Source of the DNA: an uncultured Ruminococcus sp.
GTDB lineage: Bacteria; Bacillota; Clostridia; Oscillospirales; Acutalibacteraceae
NCBI GenBank assembly: GCA_902776375.1
Contig: CACYPV010000001.1
Location: 1 to 64,000 of the forward strand
Length of the DNA stretch: 64,000 nucleotides
Direction: 5' to 3'
Shown: piece after piece, positions 16,573-25,959 of the stretch
Layout of the letters: every line of letters begins with the position of its first letter
Numbering within the stretch: the first letter of the stretch is position 1
The notes under the pieces: model-generated
The model's input: the letters and a program-made list of their open reading frames with translations, nothing else
Databases searched by the model: none
What the model was told of the DNA's origin: nothing
Translations under genes and position numbers: made by a program

Positions 16573-16601
16573 TTGACAAAACGCTTCGGCGGCGTTACAA
16601 T
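16573..16601 (+). promoter_or_regulatory. Sigma-A promoter of the flavodoxin-fold gene
   Basis: TTGACA (16573-16578), 17-base spacer, TACAAT (16596-16601), 35 bases before the start codon. Confidence 0.8.
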
Positions 16602-16636
16602 TATTTGGTATCAATATATGCCGGAGGCGAACGAGC

Positions 16637-17332
16637 ATGAAAACAGTTATTATCCACGGACAAAACCATAAGGGCTCAACATACCATATCGCGCGAAGCC
16701 TTGCAGATAAGCTCGGAGGCGAGACGACCGAGTTTTTTCTGCCGAGGGATTTCGGCGAATTTTGCGTCGGCTGTACGCGGTGCTTCAAAGAAACCGAAGC
16801 AAGATGTCCGCACTATGAAAAGCTCGCGCCGCTCACCAAGGCTATGGATGAAGCGGATGTGATAATACTGGCAAGCCCCGTGTACGTATATCACGCCACG
16901 GGCGCAATGAAGGCGTTTTTGGATCACTACGGCTATCGCTGGATGGTGCACCGCCCCGAGGAAAGCATGTTCAAAAAGCAGGGCGTATGCATTTCAACCG
17001 CGGCGGGCGGCGGAATGAAGTCGACCAACAAAGACATGGCGCACAGCCTGTTTTTCTGGGGCGTCGCCAAGATATATAAGATCGGAGTTGCGGTAAAAGC
17101 GATAAACTGGGACAGCGTAAGCGAAAAGAACAAGCGGAAGATAGATAAAACAACAGACTCTATAGCCCAAAGGATACGCAAAAGGAACGGAAGGGTACGC
17201 GTCGGAATTAAAACAAAAGGCTTTTTCGGCATTATGCGTAAGCTGCAAAAGACCGGCTGGAACGAGGCTGACGTAAACTACTGGAAGGAAAAGGGCTGGA
17301 ACGGTAGGAAACGCCCGTGGAAAACCAAATAA
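16637..17332 (+). CDS. Flavodoxin-fold NAD(P)H-dependent oxidoreductase
   Basis: 231 residues. The N-terminus VIIHGQNHKGSTYHIARSLADKL is the FMN phosphate-binding loop of the FMN-reductase/flavodoxin-like superfamily; ADVIILASPVYVYHATGAMKAFLDHYGYRW is the next conserved block. CVGCTRCF plus a nearby C give three clustered cysteines (about residues 46-60) as in the iron-sulfur flavoprotein-like subgroup, though a cluster is not certain. The Lys/Arg/Trp-rich C-terminal ~80 residues are an unusual extension. Soluble; substrate unknown. Confidence 0.85.
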   Translation: MKTVIIHGQNHKGSTYHIARSLADKLGGETTEFFLPRDFGEFCVGCTRCFKETEARCPHYEKLAPLTKAMDEADVIILASPVYVYHATGAMKAFLDHYGYRWMVHRPEESMFKKQGVCISTAAGGGMKSTNKDMAHSLFFWGVAKIYKIGVAVKAINWDSVSEKNKRKIDKTTDSIAQRIRKRNGRVRVGIKTKGFFGIMRKLQKTGWNEADVNYWKEKGWNGRKRPWKTK

Positions 17333-17344
17333 ACCATTCAAAAA

Positions 17345-17383
17345 ACGGAGGGATGTCTGCATTTGACATCTCTCCGTTAGCTT
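17345..17383 (+). terminator. Rho-independent terminator
   Basis: ACGGAGGGATGTC / GACATCTCTCCGT stem followed by TAGCTTTT, just after the oxidoreductase gene. Confidence 0.8.
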
Positions 17384-17473
17384 TTGTACGTGAAAAGGCT
17401 TGACCCCGCCGTTGCTCATGTTTACCGTTATTGATAAGGCTTAGATAGGCGGGCGAGAGCGCCCACCGGCGCA

Positions 17474-18037
17474 TTAGGGTAACAGCTTGTGGTAAACCTT
17501 GGTCTTTTTGAACGCGAAGGTAACGATGATCGCCACTATTACGCCAAGCAGGATGCCGCAGAGCACGTCGGTGGGGAAGTGGACGTAGTTGTAAAGGCGT
17601 GAGAACACTACGAGCAGAGCCGGCACAAGAACGCAAAAACCGAGCTTTTTGTTGTGCAAGAACATCGTTGTCGTCACTGTACCGGCGATAGCGCTGTGAC
17701 CCGAGGGGAAGCCTGCGCCGCTGGGCTTTTTGATTATCAGGTTGGTTTCGCTGAGCATCCTTTGCTCGTAGCAATCGCTGAACGGTCTGGGTCTGCCTAT
17801 CAGTTGCTTCAGCACCAAGTCATTCAGCGCGTAGGTTATAGCCATCGCGGCTAACGACGCTATGCCGATAACGCGCGTCTTTTTGAAGAACAAAAGCACT
17901 ACGGAAAAAACTATCCATACCAAGCCCGCTTCGCCTATGTAGCTGAAAAACGACATCGCGCCGTCCATAAAAGCGCAGCGTAAATGCTCTTGAATAAAGT
18001 TGAGGATCGAAAAATCAAAATCAAGAATAAAATCCAT
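17474..18037 (-). CDS. PAP2-family membrane phosphatase
   Basis: 187 residues, about five membrane helices. All three phosphatase motifs are visible: KQLIGRPRP, PSGHSA and SRLYNYVHFPTDVL. Family members remove phosphate from undecaprenyl pyrophosphate or phosphatidyl lipids at the outer face of the membrane. It starts 16 bases after hflX and is likely cotranscribed. Undecaprenyl-PP phosphatase is a reasonable guess, not shown. Confidence 0.9.
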   Translation of the reverse strand: MDFILDFDFSILNFIQEHLRCAFMDGAMSFFSYIGEAGLVWIVFSVVLLFFKKTRVIGIASLAAMAITYALNDLVLKQLIGRPRPFSDCYEQRMLSETNLIIKKPSGAGFPSGHSAIAGTVTTTMFLHNKKLGFCVLVPALLVVFSRLYNYVHFPTDVLCGILLGVIVAIIVTFAFKKTKVYHKLLP

Positions 18038-18053
18038 TGTCGACGCTCCTTTT

Positions 18054-19298
18054 TTATATTTTTATGTATTCCTGAACTTTTGCAAAAATTATATCGTCTA
18101 CGACCGCTTCGACCGCAACGCCTTCGGCGGTGTATTCCTCCCTGATAAGTGTGCCGCCGGCGCGAATCTCGCTGACTATTCCGGCGTTCGAAAAGGGCAC
18201 AAGCAGCGAAACGCGCCTCATGCGCACCGGCAGGTTGTCGTCGATAGCCTGCAAAAGCGCGTCTATCCCAGCGCCGGTCTTTGCGCTAATTTGAATGTAT
18301 GAGTTGAAGTCCTGAGCGAGCAGGCTGTCGTCGAGCAGGTCGCACTTGTTTAGCACGGTGAGTATCGGGGTGTCGCCGCAGCCCAGCGAATCGAGCAGAT
18401 CGCGCGTGACCTGCAAGTGAACGCGCGCCTCCTCGCTTGAAGCGTCGCAAAGGTTGATGATGATGTCCGACTGCGCGGCTTCCTCGAGCGTTGAGCGAAA
18501 CGCTTCTACCAGGTGGTGGGGCAGTCTGCGCACAAGTCCAACCGTGTCTATCAGCATAACGCTGACGCCGCTAGGCAACCTCAGCGCACGAGAGGTGGGG
18601 TCTAGGGTAGCGAAAAGCTTGTCCTGCGCCAGCACGCCGGCATTCGTCAGCGTGTTCATCAGCGTCGACTTGCCCGCGTTGGTGTAGCCGACTATCGCGC
18701 AGGTTATAACGCCGTCCTTTTCGCGGCGCTTCCTCAGCATGGCGCGGCGCTTTTCGACCTCAGACAGCTCCTCCTTCAGCGTTTCCATGCGCCTGCGGAT
18801 GTGCCTTCTGTCGGTCTCTATTTTGGTTTCACCGGGGCCGCGCGTGCCTATGCCGCCGCCGAGCCTCGACATTTCGATTCCCTTGCCGGTAAGCCGCGGC
18901 AGCGTGTATTTGAGCTGCGCGAGCTCGACCTGCAATTTGCCCTCCTTTGAGCGGGCGCGCAGGGCGAAGATATCGAGTATAAGCGTGGTGCGGTCGATAA
19001 CGCGCACGTCGGTCTCATTCTCGATATTCTTGATCTGGGTTGGAGAAAGCTCGCTGTCAACCACTATCAAGTCGATCTCCTGCTCTTTGCAAAGCTGCGC
19101 CATCTCCTGAAGCTTGCCCGTGCCGACATATGTTGCGCTCTCGGGTCTGCTGAGCTTCTGCGAAAGCGTAAAGGCGGGCTCGGCGCCTGCGGACTTAACA
19201 AGCTCGCAAAGCTCGTCGAGCGAAGCCTCCGCGTCAAAGTCGCCGGTATCGACGCTCACAAGCAGCGCGCGGGTGATTTTTTCTTCGTTTTCGATCAT
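18054..19298 (-). CDS. hflX: GTPase HflX
   Basis: 414 residues. N-terminal HflX domain with TYVGTGKLQEM and the Gly-rich linker SRLGGGIGTRGPGETKIETDRR; the GTPase domain has G1 GYTNAGKST, G3 DTVGLVRRLPHHLVEAF and G4 NKCD. HflX binds 50S subunits and splits stalled 70S ribosomes. The first gene of a two-gene minus-strand unit with the PAP2 gene; divergent from nadB. Confidence 0.97.
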   Translation of the reverse strand: MIENEEKITRALLVSVDTGDFDAEASLDELCELVKSAGAEPAFTLSQKLSRPESATYVGTGKLQEMAQLCKEQEIDLIVVDSELSPTQIKNIENETDVRVIDRTTLILDIFALRARSKEGKLQVELAQLKYTLPRLTGKGIEMSRLGGGIGTRGPGETKIETDRRHIRRRMETLKEELSEVEKRRAMLRKRREKDGVITCAIVGYTNAGKSTLMNTLTNAGVLAQDKLFATLDPTSRALRLPSGVSVMLIDTVGLVRRLPHHLVEAFRSTLEEAAQSDIIINLCDASSEEARVHLQVTRDLLDSLGCGDTPILTVLNKCDLLDDSLLAQDFNSYIQISAKTGAGIDALLQAIDDNLPVRMRRVSLLVPFSNAGIVSEIRAGGTLIREEYTAEGVAVEAVVDDIIFAKVQEYIKI

Positions 19299-19441
19299 TA
19301 TGTTACTGTATCCTTTTTTTATATTTTTCTTTACTAATTTAGCAAGTTGTAGTATAATAAAAAATAAGGTCGTTATACCTGTTATTACTTTACCAGTATA
19401 ATATAAAATATCGGTTTTGTAAATAGATTCGAGGGTTTATT

Positions 19442-20908
19442 ATGGACAAACTATATGACGTTGTCATAGTCGGCACGGGCGCCGCAGGGCTTTACGCCGC
19501 TATCAATTTTCCGAGCGACGTCAGCGTGCTGCTCATCTCAAAACGCGAGCTTCCGCTTTCAAACAGCTCGCTCGCTCAGGGCGGAGTCGCCTGCGTGCTA
19601 GACACAGTGCGCGACGCCTACAAGCTGCACATCAGCGACACGCTTATCGCGGGCAAATACAAAAACACCCTCGCGGCGGTAGAAAAGCTCGTTAAGGAAG
19701 GTCCCGCCGACGTGCTTCGCATTCAGCAGCTCGGCGTGGATTTTGACCTGAACCCCGACGGCACCATGAAAAAGACCTTGGAGGCGGGGCACAGCCGCAA
19801 CCGTATCGTCCACCACAAGGACTCAACTGGCAAGGCGATAGTCGACGGACTTATCGCGGCGGTAAGAGAGCTTCCGAATGTCGATATCATCGAAAACGCG
19901 CTGCTCTACTCAATCCATAAAACGCTCAACGGCTTTTATCTTAGCGTGCTGCGCGACGGAGCTCCGCTGTATTTCGGCTGCAACTACTGCATTTTCGCCA
20001 CGGGCGGCATAGGCAGGGTCTATAAATACACCACCAACTCGGCCATCGCGACCGGCGACGGCATTGCCTTTGCCCACATGCTCGGCGCGAAGATACGCAA
20101 CCTCTCGCGCGTTCAGTTCCATCCCACGGCTTTCGCGGCGGACAAGGACAGAGAGCGCTTTTTGATAAGCGAGGCGGTTCGCGGCGAGGGCGCTGTGCTG
20201 CTCAACTGCAAGGGCGAGCGCTTCGCCTTTGATTACGACAAACGCGGTGAGCTGGCTCCGCGCGACGTGGTTTCAAACGCCATCGCGCGCGAGGCGATCA
20301 AAACGGGCAGCGAGGACTTTTACCTCGACATCACCCACAAGCCTGCCGACTTTGTGCGCGAGCGCTTCCCGATGATATACGCGCGCTGCCTTGAAGAAGG
20401 CGTGGACATAACCAAGGACAGGATACCCGTTTTTCCGTGCCAGCACTATTTGATGGGCGGCATCGACGTCGATCTCAACTCGAGGACGTCTATCGACGGA
20501 CTGTATGCCGCGGGCGAGTGTTCTCATACCGGTGTGCACGGCGCAAACCGCCTTGCCAGCAACTCTCTGCTCGAGGCGCTTGTGTTCTCGCGCACGGCGG
20601 CGGAGGATATAACGCGCATGCTCAAAAAGTACGGCAGACGGCCGCTGGGCTTAGAGCCCGCGCATCGTCCGATAACGGGCAGAGAGATACCGCACGGCTT
20701 CCGTTCGCGGATCCGCGAGATTTTGCAGGACGCGTATTTTGTGCTTCCCAAGCCCGAAAAATACGAGGAAAGCTACCGCGAGATCGAGGAAATAATAAAA
20801 CAGCTATTCAGTGAAAACTTTGCGATAAGTTCTGACTTTGTTGAGGCTAAGAGCATAGCGGTCACAGCCTCGATAATTCTTGAAGAGGTCAGGGAGGGAA
20901 ATACATGA
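19442..20908 (+). CDS. nadB: L-aspartate oxidase
   Basis: 488 residues. FAD-binding GTGAAG (residues 11-16) follows DVVIV; the succinate dehydrogenase/fumarate reductase-like fold is shown by SSLAQGGVACVL, GHSRNRIVHHKDSTG, QFHPTAF, and AGECSHTGVHGANRLASNSLLEALVF. Oxidises aspartate to iminoaspartate, first step of NAD synthesis; under anaerobiosis fumarate is the usual electron acceptor. Overlaps nadC by four bases. No nadA lies between or beside them. Confidence 0.96.
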   Translation: MDKLYDVVIVGTGAAGLYAAINFPSDVSVLLISKRELPLSNSSLAQGGVACVLDTVRDAYKLHISDTLIAGKYKNTLAAVEKLVKEGPADVLRIQQLGVDFDLNPDGTMKKTLEAGHSRNRIVHHKDSTGKAIVDGLIAAVRELPNVDIIENALLYSIHKTLNGFYLSVLRDGAPLYFGCNYCIFATGGIGRVYKYTTNSAIATGDGIAFAHMLGAKIRNLSRVQFHPTAFAADKDRERFLISEAVRGEGAVLLNCKGERFAFDYDKRGELAPRDVVSNAIAREAIKTGSEDFYLDITHKPADFVRERFPMIYARCLEEGVDITKDRIPVFPCQHYLMGGIDVDLNSRTSIDGLYAAGECSHTGVHGANRLASNSLLEALVFSRTAAEDITRMLKKYGRRPLGLEPAHRPITGREIPHGFRSRIREILQDAYFVLPKPEKYEESYREIEEIIKQLFSENFAISSDFVEAKSIAVTASIILEEVREGNT

Positions 20909-21744
20909 TAAACAGCATTTACGTTGACGAGATCATCAAAACCGCGCTTTTAGAGGACATAAATTACCTTGACTGCGCCACCGATTATTTGATAGACGAG
21001 GAGCAGGAAAACACCGCGCGATTCCTCGCGAAGAGCGACGGCGTGCTCTGCGGAATAGATATCGCGCTGCGCGTATTCCAGATTTTACAGCCGCAGGGCT
21101 TTGAGGCTACGGTGTACAAGCACGACGGCGACCTGCTCGAAAAGGGCGATATCATAGCCGAGATAAAGGGCAAGACCCGCGCGCTGCTAAAGGGCGAGCG
21201 CACCGCGCTCAATCTTATTCAGCACATGAGCGGCGTTGCGACCGCGACGCGCAAGGCTGTTGATATAGTAGAGGGAACCAACGCTTCTATCGCCGACACG
21301 CGCAAGACCCTGCCGGGGCTCCGTCCGCTGCAAAAGTACGCGGTGACCGTGGGCGGCGGCAGAAACCACCGTTTCAACCTTTCCGACGCGGCTATGCTTA
21401 AGGACAACCACGTCGACGCGGGCGGCGGTATCGCAAACGCCGTTGCAAAGCTCAAGCAAAAGCTCGGTCATATGACAAAAATCGAGCTCGAGGTGCGCAA
21501 CCTCGACGAGCTCGGTCAGGCGCTCGAAGCGGGTGTGGACGTAATTATGCTCGACAACATGAGCTGCGAGCAGATGCGCGAGGCGGTCGAGATAACCAAC
21601 GGCAGGGCGCTTTTGGAAGCGAGCGGCGGCATCACCGACGAGACCCTGCGCGAGATCGCCGAAACCGGCGTGGACATCATCTCGATGGGCGCGCTGACCC
21701 ACTCGGTAAAGGCGTTTGATATTTCCTTAAAGATTTCAGGATGA
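20905..21744 (+). CDS. nadC: Quinolinate phosphoribosyltransferase (carboxylating)
   Basis: 279 residues, normal length. Motifs TRKTLPGLRPLQKYAVTVGGG, HRFNLSDAAMLKDNH, LEVRNLDE and VIMLDNM are those of NadC. Makes nicotinate mononucleotide from quinolinate and PRPP. Its ATG overlaps the nadB stop, so the two are translationally coupled. A 13-base perfect inverted repeat runs across its stop codon. Confidence 0.97.
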   Translation: MINSIYVDEIIKTALLEDINYLDCATDYLIDEEQENTARFLAKSDGVLCGIDIALRVFQILQPQGFEATVYKHDGDLLEKGDIIAEIKGKTRALLKGERTALNLIQHMSGVATATRKAVDIVEGTNASIADTRKTLPGLRPLQKYAVTVGGGRNHRFNLSDAAMLKDNHVDAGGGIANAVAKLKQKLGHMTKIELEVRNLDELGQALEAGVDVIMLDNMSCEQMREAVEITNGRALLEASGGITDETLREIAETGVDIISMGALTHSVKAFDISLKISG

Positions 21745-21754
21745 AATCTTTAAG
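21726..21754 (+). repeat. Perfect inverted repeat across the nadC stop codon
   Basis: CTTAAAGATTTCA and TGAAATCTTTAAG flank GGA; the TGA stop is the start of the right arm. There is no T-run after it, so it is not a standard terminator; it may protect the mRNA 3' end or be part of the adjoining repeat. Confidence 0.7.
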
Positions 21755-21755
21755 A

Positions 21756-21808
21756 GTTGAAAATTACAAATTACAACTTGCCATTTGTAATTTGTCACTT
21801 GTAATTTA
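21756..21808. repeat. AT-rich intergenic palindromic repeat
   Basis: Alternating AATTACAA/TTGTAATT words, including an 11-base inverted pair ACAAATTACAA / TTGTAATTTGT and a further CTTGTAATTT copy. Fills the nadC-ddh spacer. A similar AT-rich block lies at 22820. Confidence 0.65.
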
Positions 21809-21840
21809 AAAAGTATTCATTCCATAGGAGGTAAAAATAT

Positions 21841-22818
21841 ATGATCAAAATAGGAATCCTGGGTTACGGCAACCTCGGCAGAGGCGTTGAGGCCGCTATC
21901 AAGAAGAACAGCGACACTCAGCTTGTCGCAGTCTACACACGCCGCGACCCCGCGACGCTCAAAATCAACACCGAGGGTGTTGCGGTAAAAAGCACCGCAG
22001 ACCTTGACACGGGCAAAGAGGACATAGATGTTCTTATCATCTGCGGCGGCAGCGCCACCGACCTGCCCGAAATGACCCCCAAATACGCTGCGATGTACAA
22101 TGTCATCGACAGCTTTGACACCCACGCCAAGGTGCCCGTCCACTTTGCGAACGTTGACAAGGCGAGCAAGGCTGCCGGCAAGATCGGCATCATCTCATGC
22201 GGCTGGGATCCCGGAATGTTCTCTATCAGCAGAGTTTACGCACATTCCGTACTGCCCGACGGCAAGGATTACACCTTCTGGGGCAAGGGCGTAAGCCAGG
22301 GGCACTCCGACGCGGTAAGAAGGATAGAGGGCGTTATCGACGCTCGCCAGTACACCGTGCCTGTTCCCGCGGCGCTTGACGCTGTAAGAAGCGGCAGCAA
22401 CCCCGAGCTCACCACCCGTGAAAAGCACACCAGAGAGTGCTTTGTCGTTGCCGAGGAGGGCGCCGACCTCGCGCGTATCGAGAACGAGATCAAGACCATG
22501 CCAAACTACTTCTCCGACTACGACACCACCGTTCACTTCATTTCTATGGACGAGATGAAGGCGAATCACAGCGGACTGCCTCACGGCGGCTCGGTAATAT
22601 ATTCAGGCACCTCATCCGACGGCGTTAAGCACGTTATCGAGTACAGCTTGAAGCTCGATTCCAACCCCGAGTTCACCGGTTCGGTGCTCGTTGCCTACGC
22701 AAGGGCGGCGGCAAGGCTGAACAGCGAGGGCTGCATGGGCGCAAAGACCGTGTTTGATATCGCTCCGGCTTACCTCAGCGCTCAGTCCGGCGAGGAGCTC
22801 AGAGCACACCTGCTTTGA
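21841..22818 (+). CDS. ddh: meso-diaminopimelate D-dehydrogenase
   Basis: 325 residues. NADP-binding GYGNLGRG at residue 8, then LIICGGSATDLPEMTP, SFDTHAKVP, SCGWDPGMFSISR, FWGKGVSQGHSDAVRRIEGV and HGGSVI, all diagnostic of DapDH. Reductively aminates L-2-amino-6-oxopimelate to meso-DAP in one step for lysine and peptidoglycan synthesis. RBS AGGAGG is seven bases upstream. Stand-alone after the nad genes. Confidence 0.97.
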   Translation: MIKIGILGYGNLGRGVEAAIKKNSDTQLVAVYTRRDPATLKINTEGVAVKSTADLDTGKEDIDVLIICGGSATDLPEMTPKYAAMYNVIDSFDTHAKVPVHFANVDKASKAAGKIGIISCGWDPGMFSISRVYAHSVLPDGKDYTFWGKGVSQGHSDAVRRIEGVIDARQYTVPVPAALDAVRSGSNPELTTREKHTRECFVVAEEGADLARIENEIKTMPNYFSDYDTTVHFISMDEMKANHSGLPHGGSVIYSGTSSDGVKHVIEYSLKLDSNPEFTGSVLVAYARAAARLNSEGCMGAKTVFDIAPAYLSAQSGEELRAHLL

Positions 22819-22819
22819 T

Positions 22820-22875
22820 AATTAACAATTTACAATTGACAATTAACAGTTGCGGGTGGGCTCCGCCCACACCCG
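22820..22875. repeat. AT-rich repeat followed by a GC hairpin
   Basis: 22820-22852 alternates AATTAACAATT / AATTGACAATTAAC words; 22853-22875 is a GGGTGGGC / GCCCACACCC hairpin without a T-tail. It fills the ddh-rubredoxin spacer and resembles the block at 21756. Confidence 0.6.
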
Positions 22876-22963
22876 ATCATACATGTAGTGTGAACGGGAA
22901 TCTGAGTCTGTTGAGTCAATTGTTGATTTTAAGTAAATTAATTATTACGAAAGGAGAATTGGC

Positions 22964-23125
22964 ATGAAATATTTGTGCGAGCCCTGCGGCTATATTTATG
23001 ATCCCGCAGAGGGCGATCCCGACAGCGGTATCGAAGCCGGCACCGCGTTCGAGGATATCCCCGACGATTGGTGCTGCCCCGTTTGCGGAGCGACCAAGGA
23101 AGATTTCGTTCCTTACGAAGACTAA
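22964..23125 (+). CDS. Rubredoxin
   Basis: 53 residues, typical length, from ATG 22964 with AAGGAG nine bases upstream. Two iron-binding knuckles: C5-x2-C8-GY and C38-PV-C41-GA, plus the classical [14 protein letters not shown] and DIPDDW segments. One-iron electron carrier of the cytoplasm, commonly serving oxygen or peroxide reductases in anaerobes; no partner enzyme is next to it. Confidence 0.97.
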   Translation: MKYLCEPCGYIYDPAEGDPDSGIEAGTAFEDIPDDWCCPVCGATKEDFVPYED

Positions 23126-23139
23126 TAAAAAAAGAAAAG

Positions 23140-23181
23140 CGCACGCCGAAATGCAATTGCAACGGCGTGCGTTTTTTATTT
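23140..23181 (+). terminator. Rho-independent terminator of the rubredoxin gene
   Basis: CGCACGCCG / CGGCGTGCG stem followed by TTTTTTATTTTT. Confidence 0.92.
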
Positions 23182-23187
23182 TTGTTA

Positions 23188-23667
23188 TTATTGATTTGCT
23201 TTTGTAGGCTCGGTCGCCTTTACCGGTACGGAAGCCGCCTCTTCGTCGATTATACCGTATTCCGCAAAGTAATCGGTCGGTTCGTAAATTAGCTTTGCGT
23301 CTGCTGATATCACCAGCGGTATGACCGTGCTGCCCTTATGCACATAAACGAAGTGGTAGAAAATACCGTCCTGCGCCATGTCGGTCTTTTGAAGCTCCAC
23401 CGTGTCGCCGTTATCGGCGTCGGCGTCGCAGTATTCAAGAGCCGCTTCGGCGACGTCTCTGCTCATTTCGAGCGAGGTCTCGTCATCGTCATATGACGAC
23501 GCGGGCGTCGAGCTTTTTGTAGGCGCGGCGTCGCTGCCCACAACTACGGATGGGATCTCAGACGATTCCGCTTTTGAGCTCTTGCTGTCGGATGAACCGC
23601 AGCCCGTGACAAAAACGACGCACGCGGCAAGCAGGGCGGCTAACAGAGTTACTTTGATGGTTTTCAT
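23188..23667 (-). CDS. Lipoprotein of unknown function
   Basis: 159 residues. Signal peptide IKVTLLAALLAACVVFVTG with lipobox VTGC, then a Ser-rich linker to about residue 65 and a small folded domain (SRDVAEAALEYCDAD, then beta-rich IFYHFVYVHKGSTVIPLVIS). C-terminus is a short Ala/Thr/Lys tail. It follows pflB by 13 bases on the same strand and may be read from the pfl transcript. Family not recognised. Confidence 0.8.
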   Translation of the reverse strand: MKTIKVTLLAALLAACVVFVTGCGSSDSKSSKAESSEIPSVVVGSDAAPTKSSTPASSYDDDETSLEMSRDVAEAALEYCDADADNGDTVELQKTDMAQDGIFYHFVYVHKGSTVIPLVISADAKLIYEPTDYFAEYGIIDEEAASVPVKATEPTKANQ

Positions 23668-23680
23668 GTTTTACCGCCTT

Positions 23681-25954
23681 TTACAGGAATTTATGCTCGC
23701 TTCTGGCGATAACGTCGAGTTGCTGCTCGCGGGTCAGGTCGATAAACTTAACGGCGTAGCCCGAAACGCGGATGGTGAAGTTGGCGTATTCAGGTTTTTC
23801 GGGGTGCTCCATGCAGTCCTTGAGCTTGTCAACGCCGAAGACGTTTACATTCAGGTGATGCGCGCCCTTTAAGAAATAGCCGTCGAGGATGTGCCAAAGG
23901 TTGTCTACGCGCTCCTCGTCGGTGTGACCCAGCGCGTCGGGGCTGATGGTCTGGGTGTTGGAAATACCGTCGAGCGCGAACTCGTAGGGGAGCTTCGCTA
24001 CGGAGTTGAGCGAAGCGAGCAAGCCGTTTTTCTCTGCTCCGTATGCGGGGTTAGCGCCGGGAGCGAAGGGAGCGCCCGCCTTTCTGCCGTCGGGAGTAGC
24101 TCCCGTTGCCTTGCCGTAAACCACGTTCGAGGTTATGGTGAGGATGGAGGTGGTGGGCTCTGAGTTGCGGTAGGTGTGGTGCTCGCGAACCTTCTTCATG
24201 AACGCCTTAAGCAGCCAGATAGCTATTTCGTCGGCGCGCTCGTCGTCGTTGCCGTAGCGCGGGAAGTCGCCCTCTATCTCGTAATCGACGATAAGTCCCT
24301 TATCGTTGCGGATGGTCTTGACCTTGGCGTACTTGATGGCGCAAAGCGAGTCTACGACATGCGAGAAGCCCGCGATACCCGTTGCGAAGGTGCGGCGGGT
24401 GTAGGTGTCGATAAGCGCCATTTCGGCTGCCTCGTAGTAATATTTATCGTGCATGTAGTGGATGAGGTTGAGGGTGTTGACATACAGCTCAACCAGCCAG
24501 CTCATCATGGCGTTGAACTTGTGCATGACCTCGTCGTAGTCGAGGTATTCCGAGGTTATCGGCTGTATCTCGGGACCGATCTGCTCCATGGTGGTTATCT
24601 CAACGCCGCCGTTGAGCGCGAATATCAGGCATTTTGCGAGGTTCGCGCGCGCGCCGAAGAACTGAATCTCCTTGCCCGTTTGAGTGGCGGAAACGCAGCA
24701 GCAAATGCTGTAGTCGTCGCCCCAGACGGGACGCATAACGCAGTCGTTCTCGTATTGGATAGACGAGGTGTTGACCGAGATCTTAGCGGCGTACTTTTTG
24801 AAAGTCTCGGGAAGACGCGGAGACCAGAGCACGGTGAGGTTCGGCTCGGGAGAAGGACCCATGTTTTCAAGGGTGTGCAGGAAACGGAAGTCGTTCTTCG
24901 TAACCATGTGTCTGCCGTCCATGCCGATTCCCGCCATTTCGAGCGTTACCCAAACGGGATCGCCCGAGAAAAGCTCATTGTAAGAGGGGATACGCGCGAA
25001 TTTTACCATGCGGAATTTGAGCACGAGGTGGTCGATAAGCTCTTGCGCCTGACTTTCGGTCAGCGTGCCCTCTTCAAGGTCGCGGTTGATGTAGATGTCG
25101 AGGAAGGTGGAGATCCTGCCCACGCTCATCGCCGCGCCGTTCTGGGTCTTGATGGCAGCAAGGTAGCCGAAGTAGAGCCACTGCACGGCCTCCTTGGCGT
25201 TCTTTGCGGGCGCCGAAATGTCGTAGCCGTAGATCTTAGCCATCTCTTTCATGCCTTTGAGGGCGCGTATCTGCTCGGCGATCTCCTCGCGCAGACGGAT
25301 GTGCTCCTCGCTCATGTTCCTGCCGCCGCAGTAGAAAAGATCTTTTTCCTTCATTTTGATAAGGTAGTCAAGACCGTACAGCGCCACGCGGCGGTAGTCG
25401 CCGACTATCCTGCCTCTGCCGTAGGTGTCGGGCAGACCGGTGATGACATGGCTGTGGCGGGCACGGCGCATTTCGGGCGTGTACGCGTCAAAGACAGCCT
25501 GGTTGTGGGTCTTGTGATAATCGCTGAATATTTTATGAAGCTGAGGATTCACCTTGTAGCCGTAGGTTTCAGCCGCCTGCTCAGCCATCTTGATGCCGCC
25601 GTAGGGCATGAACGCGCGCTTTAGTGGCTTGTCGGTCTGAAGTCCGACGATCTGTTCAAGCTCCTTCATGCTTTCGTCGATGTAGCCGGGGCCGTAGGAG
25701 GTCAGCGAGGATACGATCTCTGTTTCGCATTCAAGCACGCCGCCTCTGGCGCGCTCCTCCTTCTGGAGCTCCTGAAGTCTGCCCCAAAGCTTGTCCGTGG
25801 CGTCCGTGGGACCCGCGAGAAAGCTTTCGTCGCCGTCGTACATCGTGTAGTTATTCTGAATAAATTCGCGTACGTTGATGTCTTCTTTCCATTTTCTTCC
25901 TGAAAAGCCGCGCCATGCGCTGCCGATCACATCTTCCGGAATGCAAACTCTCAT
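23681..25954 (-). CDS. pflB: Formate C-acetyltransferase (pyruvate formate-lyase)
   Basis: 757 residues, normal length. Active-site cysteines lie in ICCCVSA (C419-C420 by position; C418 is an additional Cys), and the glycyl-radical loop RVSGYAV has Gly732. [10 protein letters not shown] and other flanks match PFL. Converts pyruvate + CoA to acetyl-CoA + formate, strictly anaerobic. It starts five bases after pflA ends; AAGGAG precedes the ATG. Confidence 0.98.
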   Translation of the reverse strand: MRVCIPEDVIGSAWRGFSGRKWKEDINVREFIQNNYTMYDGDESFLAGPTDATDKLWGRLQELQKEERARGGVLECETEIVSSLTSYGPGYIDESMKELEQIVGLQTDKPLKRAFMPYGGIKMAEQAAETYGYKVNPQLHKIFSDYHKTHNQAVFDAYTPEMRRARHSHVITGLPDTYGRGRIVGDYRRVALYGLDYLIKMKEKDLFYCGGRNMSEEHIRLREEIAEQIRALKGMKEMAKIYGYDISAPAKNAKEAVQWLYFGYLAAIKTQNGAAMSVGRISTFLDIYINRDLEEGTLTESQAQELIDHLVLKFRMVKFARIPSYNELFSGDPVWVTLEMAGIGMDGRHMVTKNDFRFLHTLENMGPSPEPNLTVLWSPRLPETFKKYAAKISVNTSSIQYENDCVMRPVWGDDYSICCCVSATQTGKEIQFFGARANLAKCLIFALNGGVEITTMEQIGPEIQPITSEYLDYDEVMHKFNAMMSWLVELYVNTLNLIHYMHDKYYYEAAEMALIDTYTRRTFATGIAGFSHVVDSLCAIKYAKVKTIRNDKGLIVDYEIEGDFPRYGNDDERADEIAIWLLKAFMKKVREHHTYRNSEPTTSILTITSNVVYGKATGATPDGRKAGAPFAPGANPAYGAEKNGLLASLNSVAKLPYEFALDGISNTQTISPDALGHTDEERVDNLWHILDGYFLKGAHHLNVNVFGVDKLKDCMEHPEKPEYANFTIRVSGYAVKFIDLTREQQLDVIARSEHKFL

Positions 25955-25959
25955 TGCTC

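Noticed and set aside
24176..25624. 482-residue plus-strand frame opposite pflB
   Set aside because: Antisense shadow of a certain gene; no domain or RBS.
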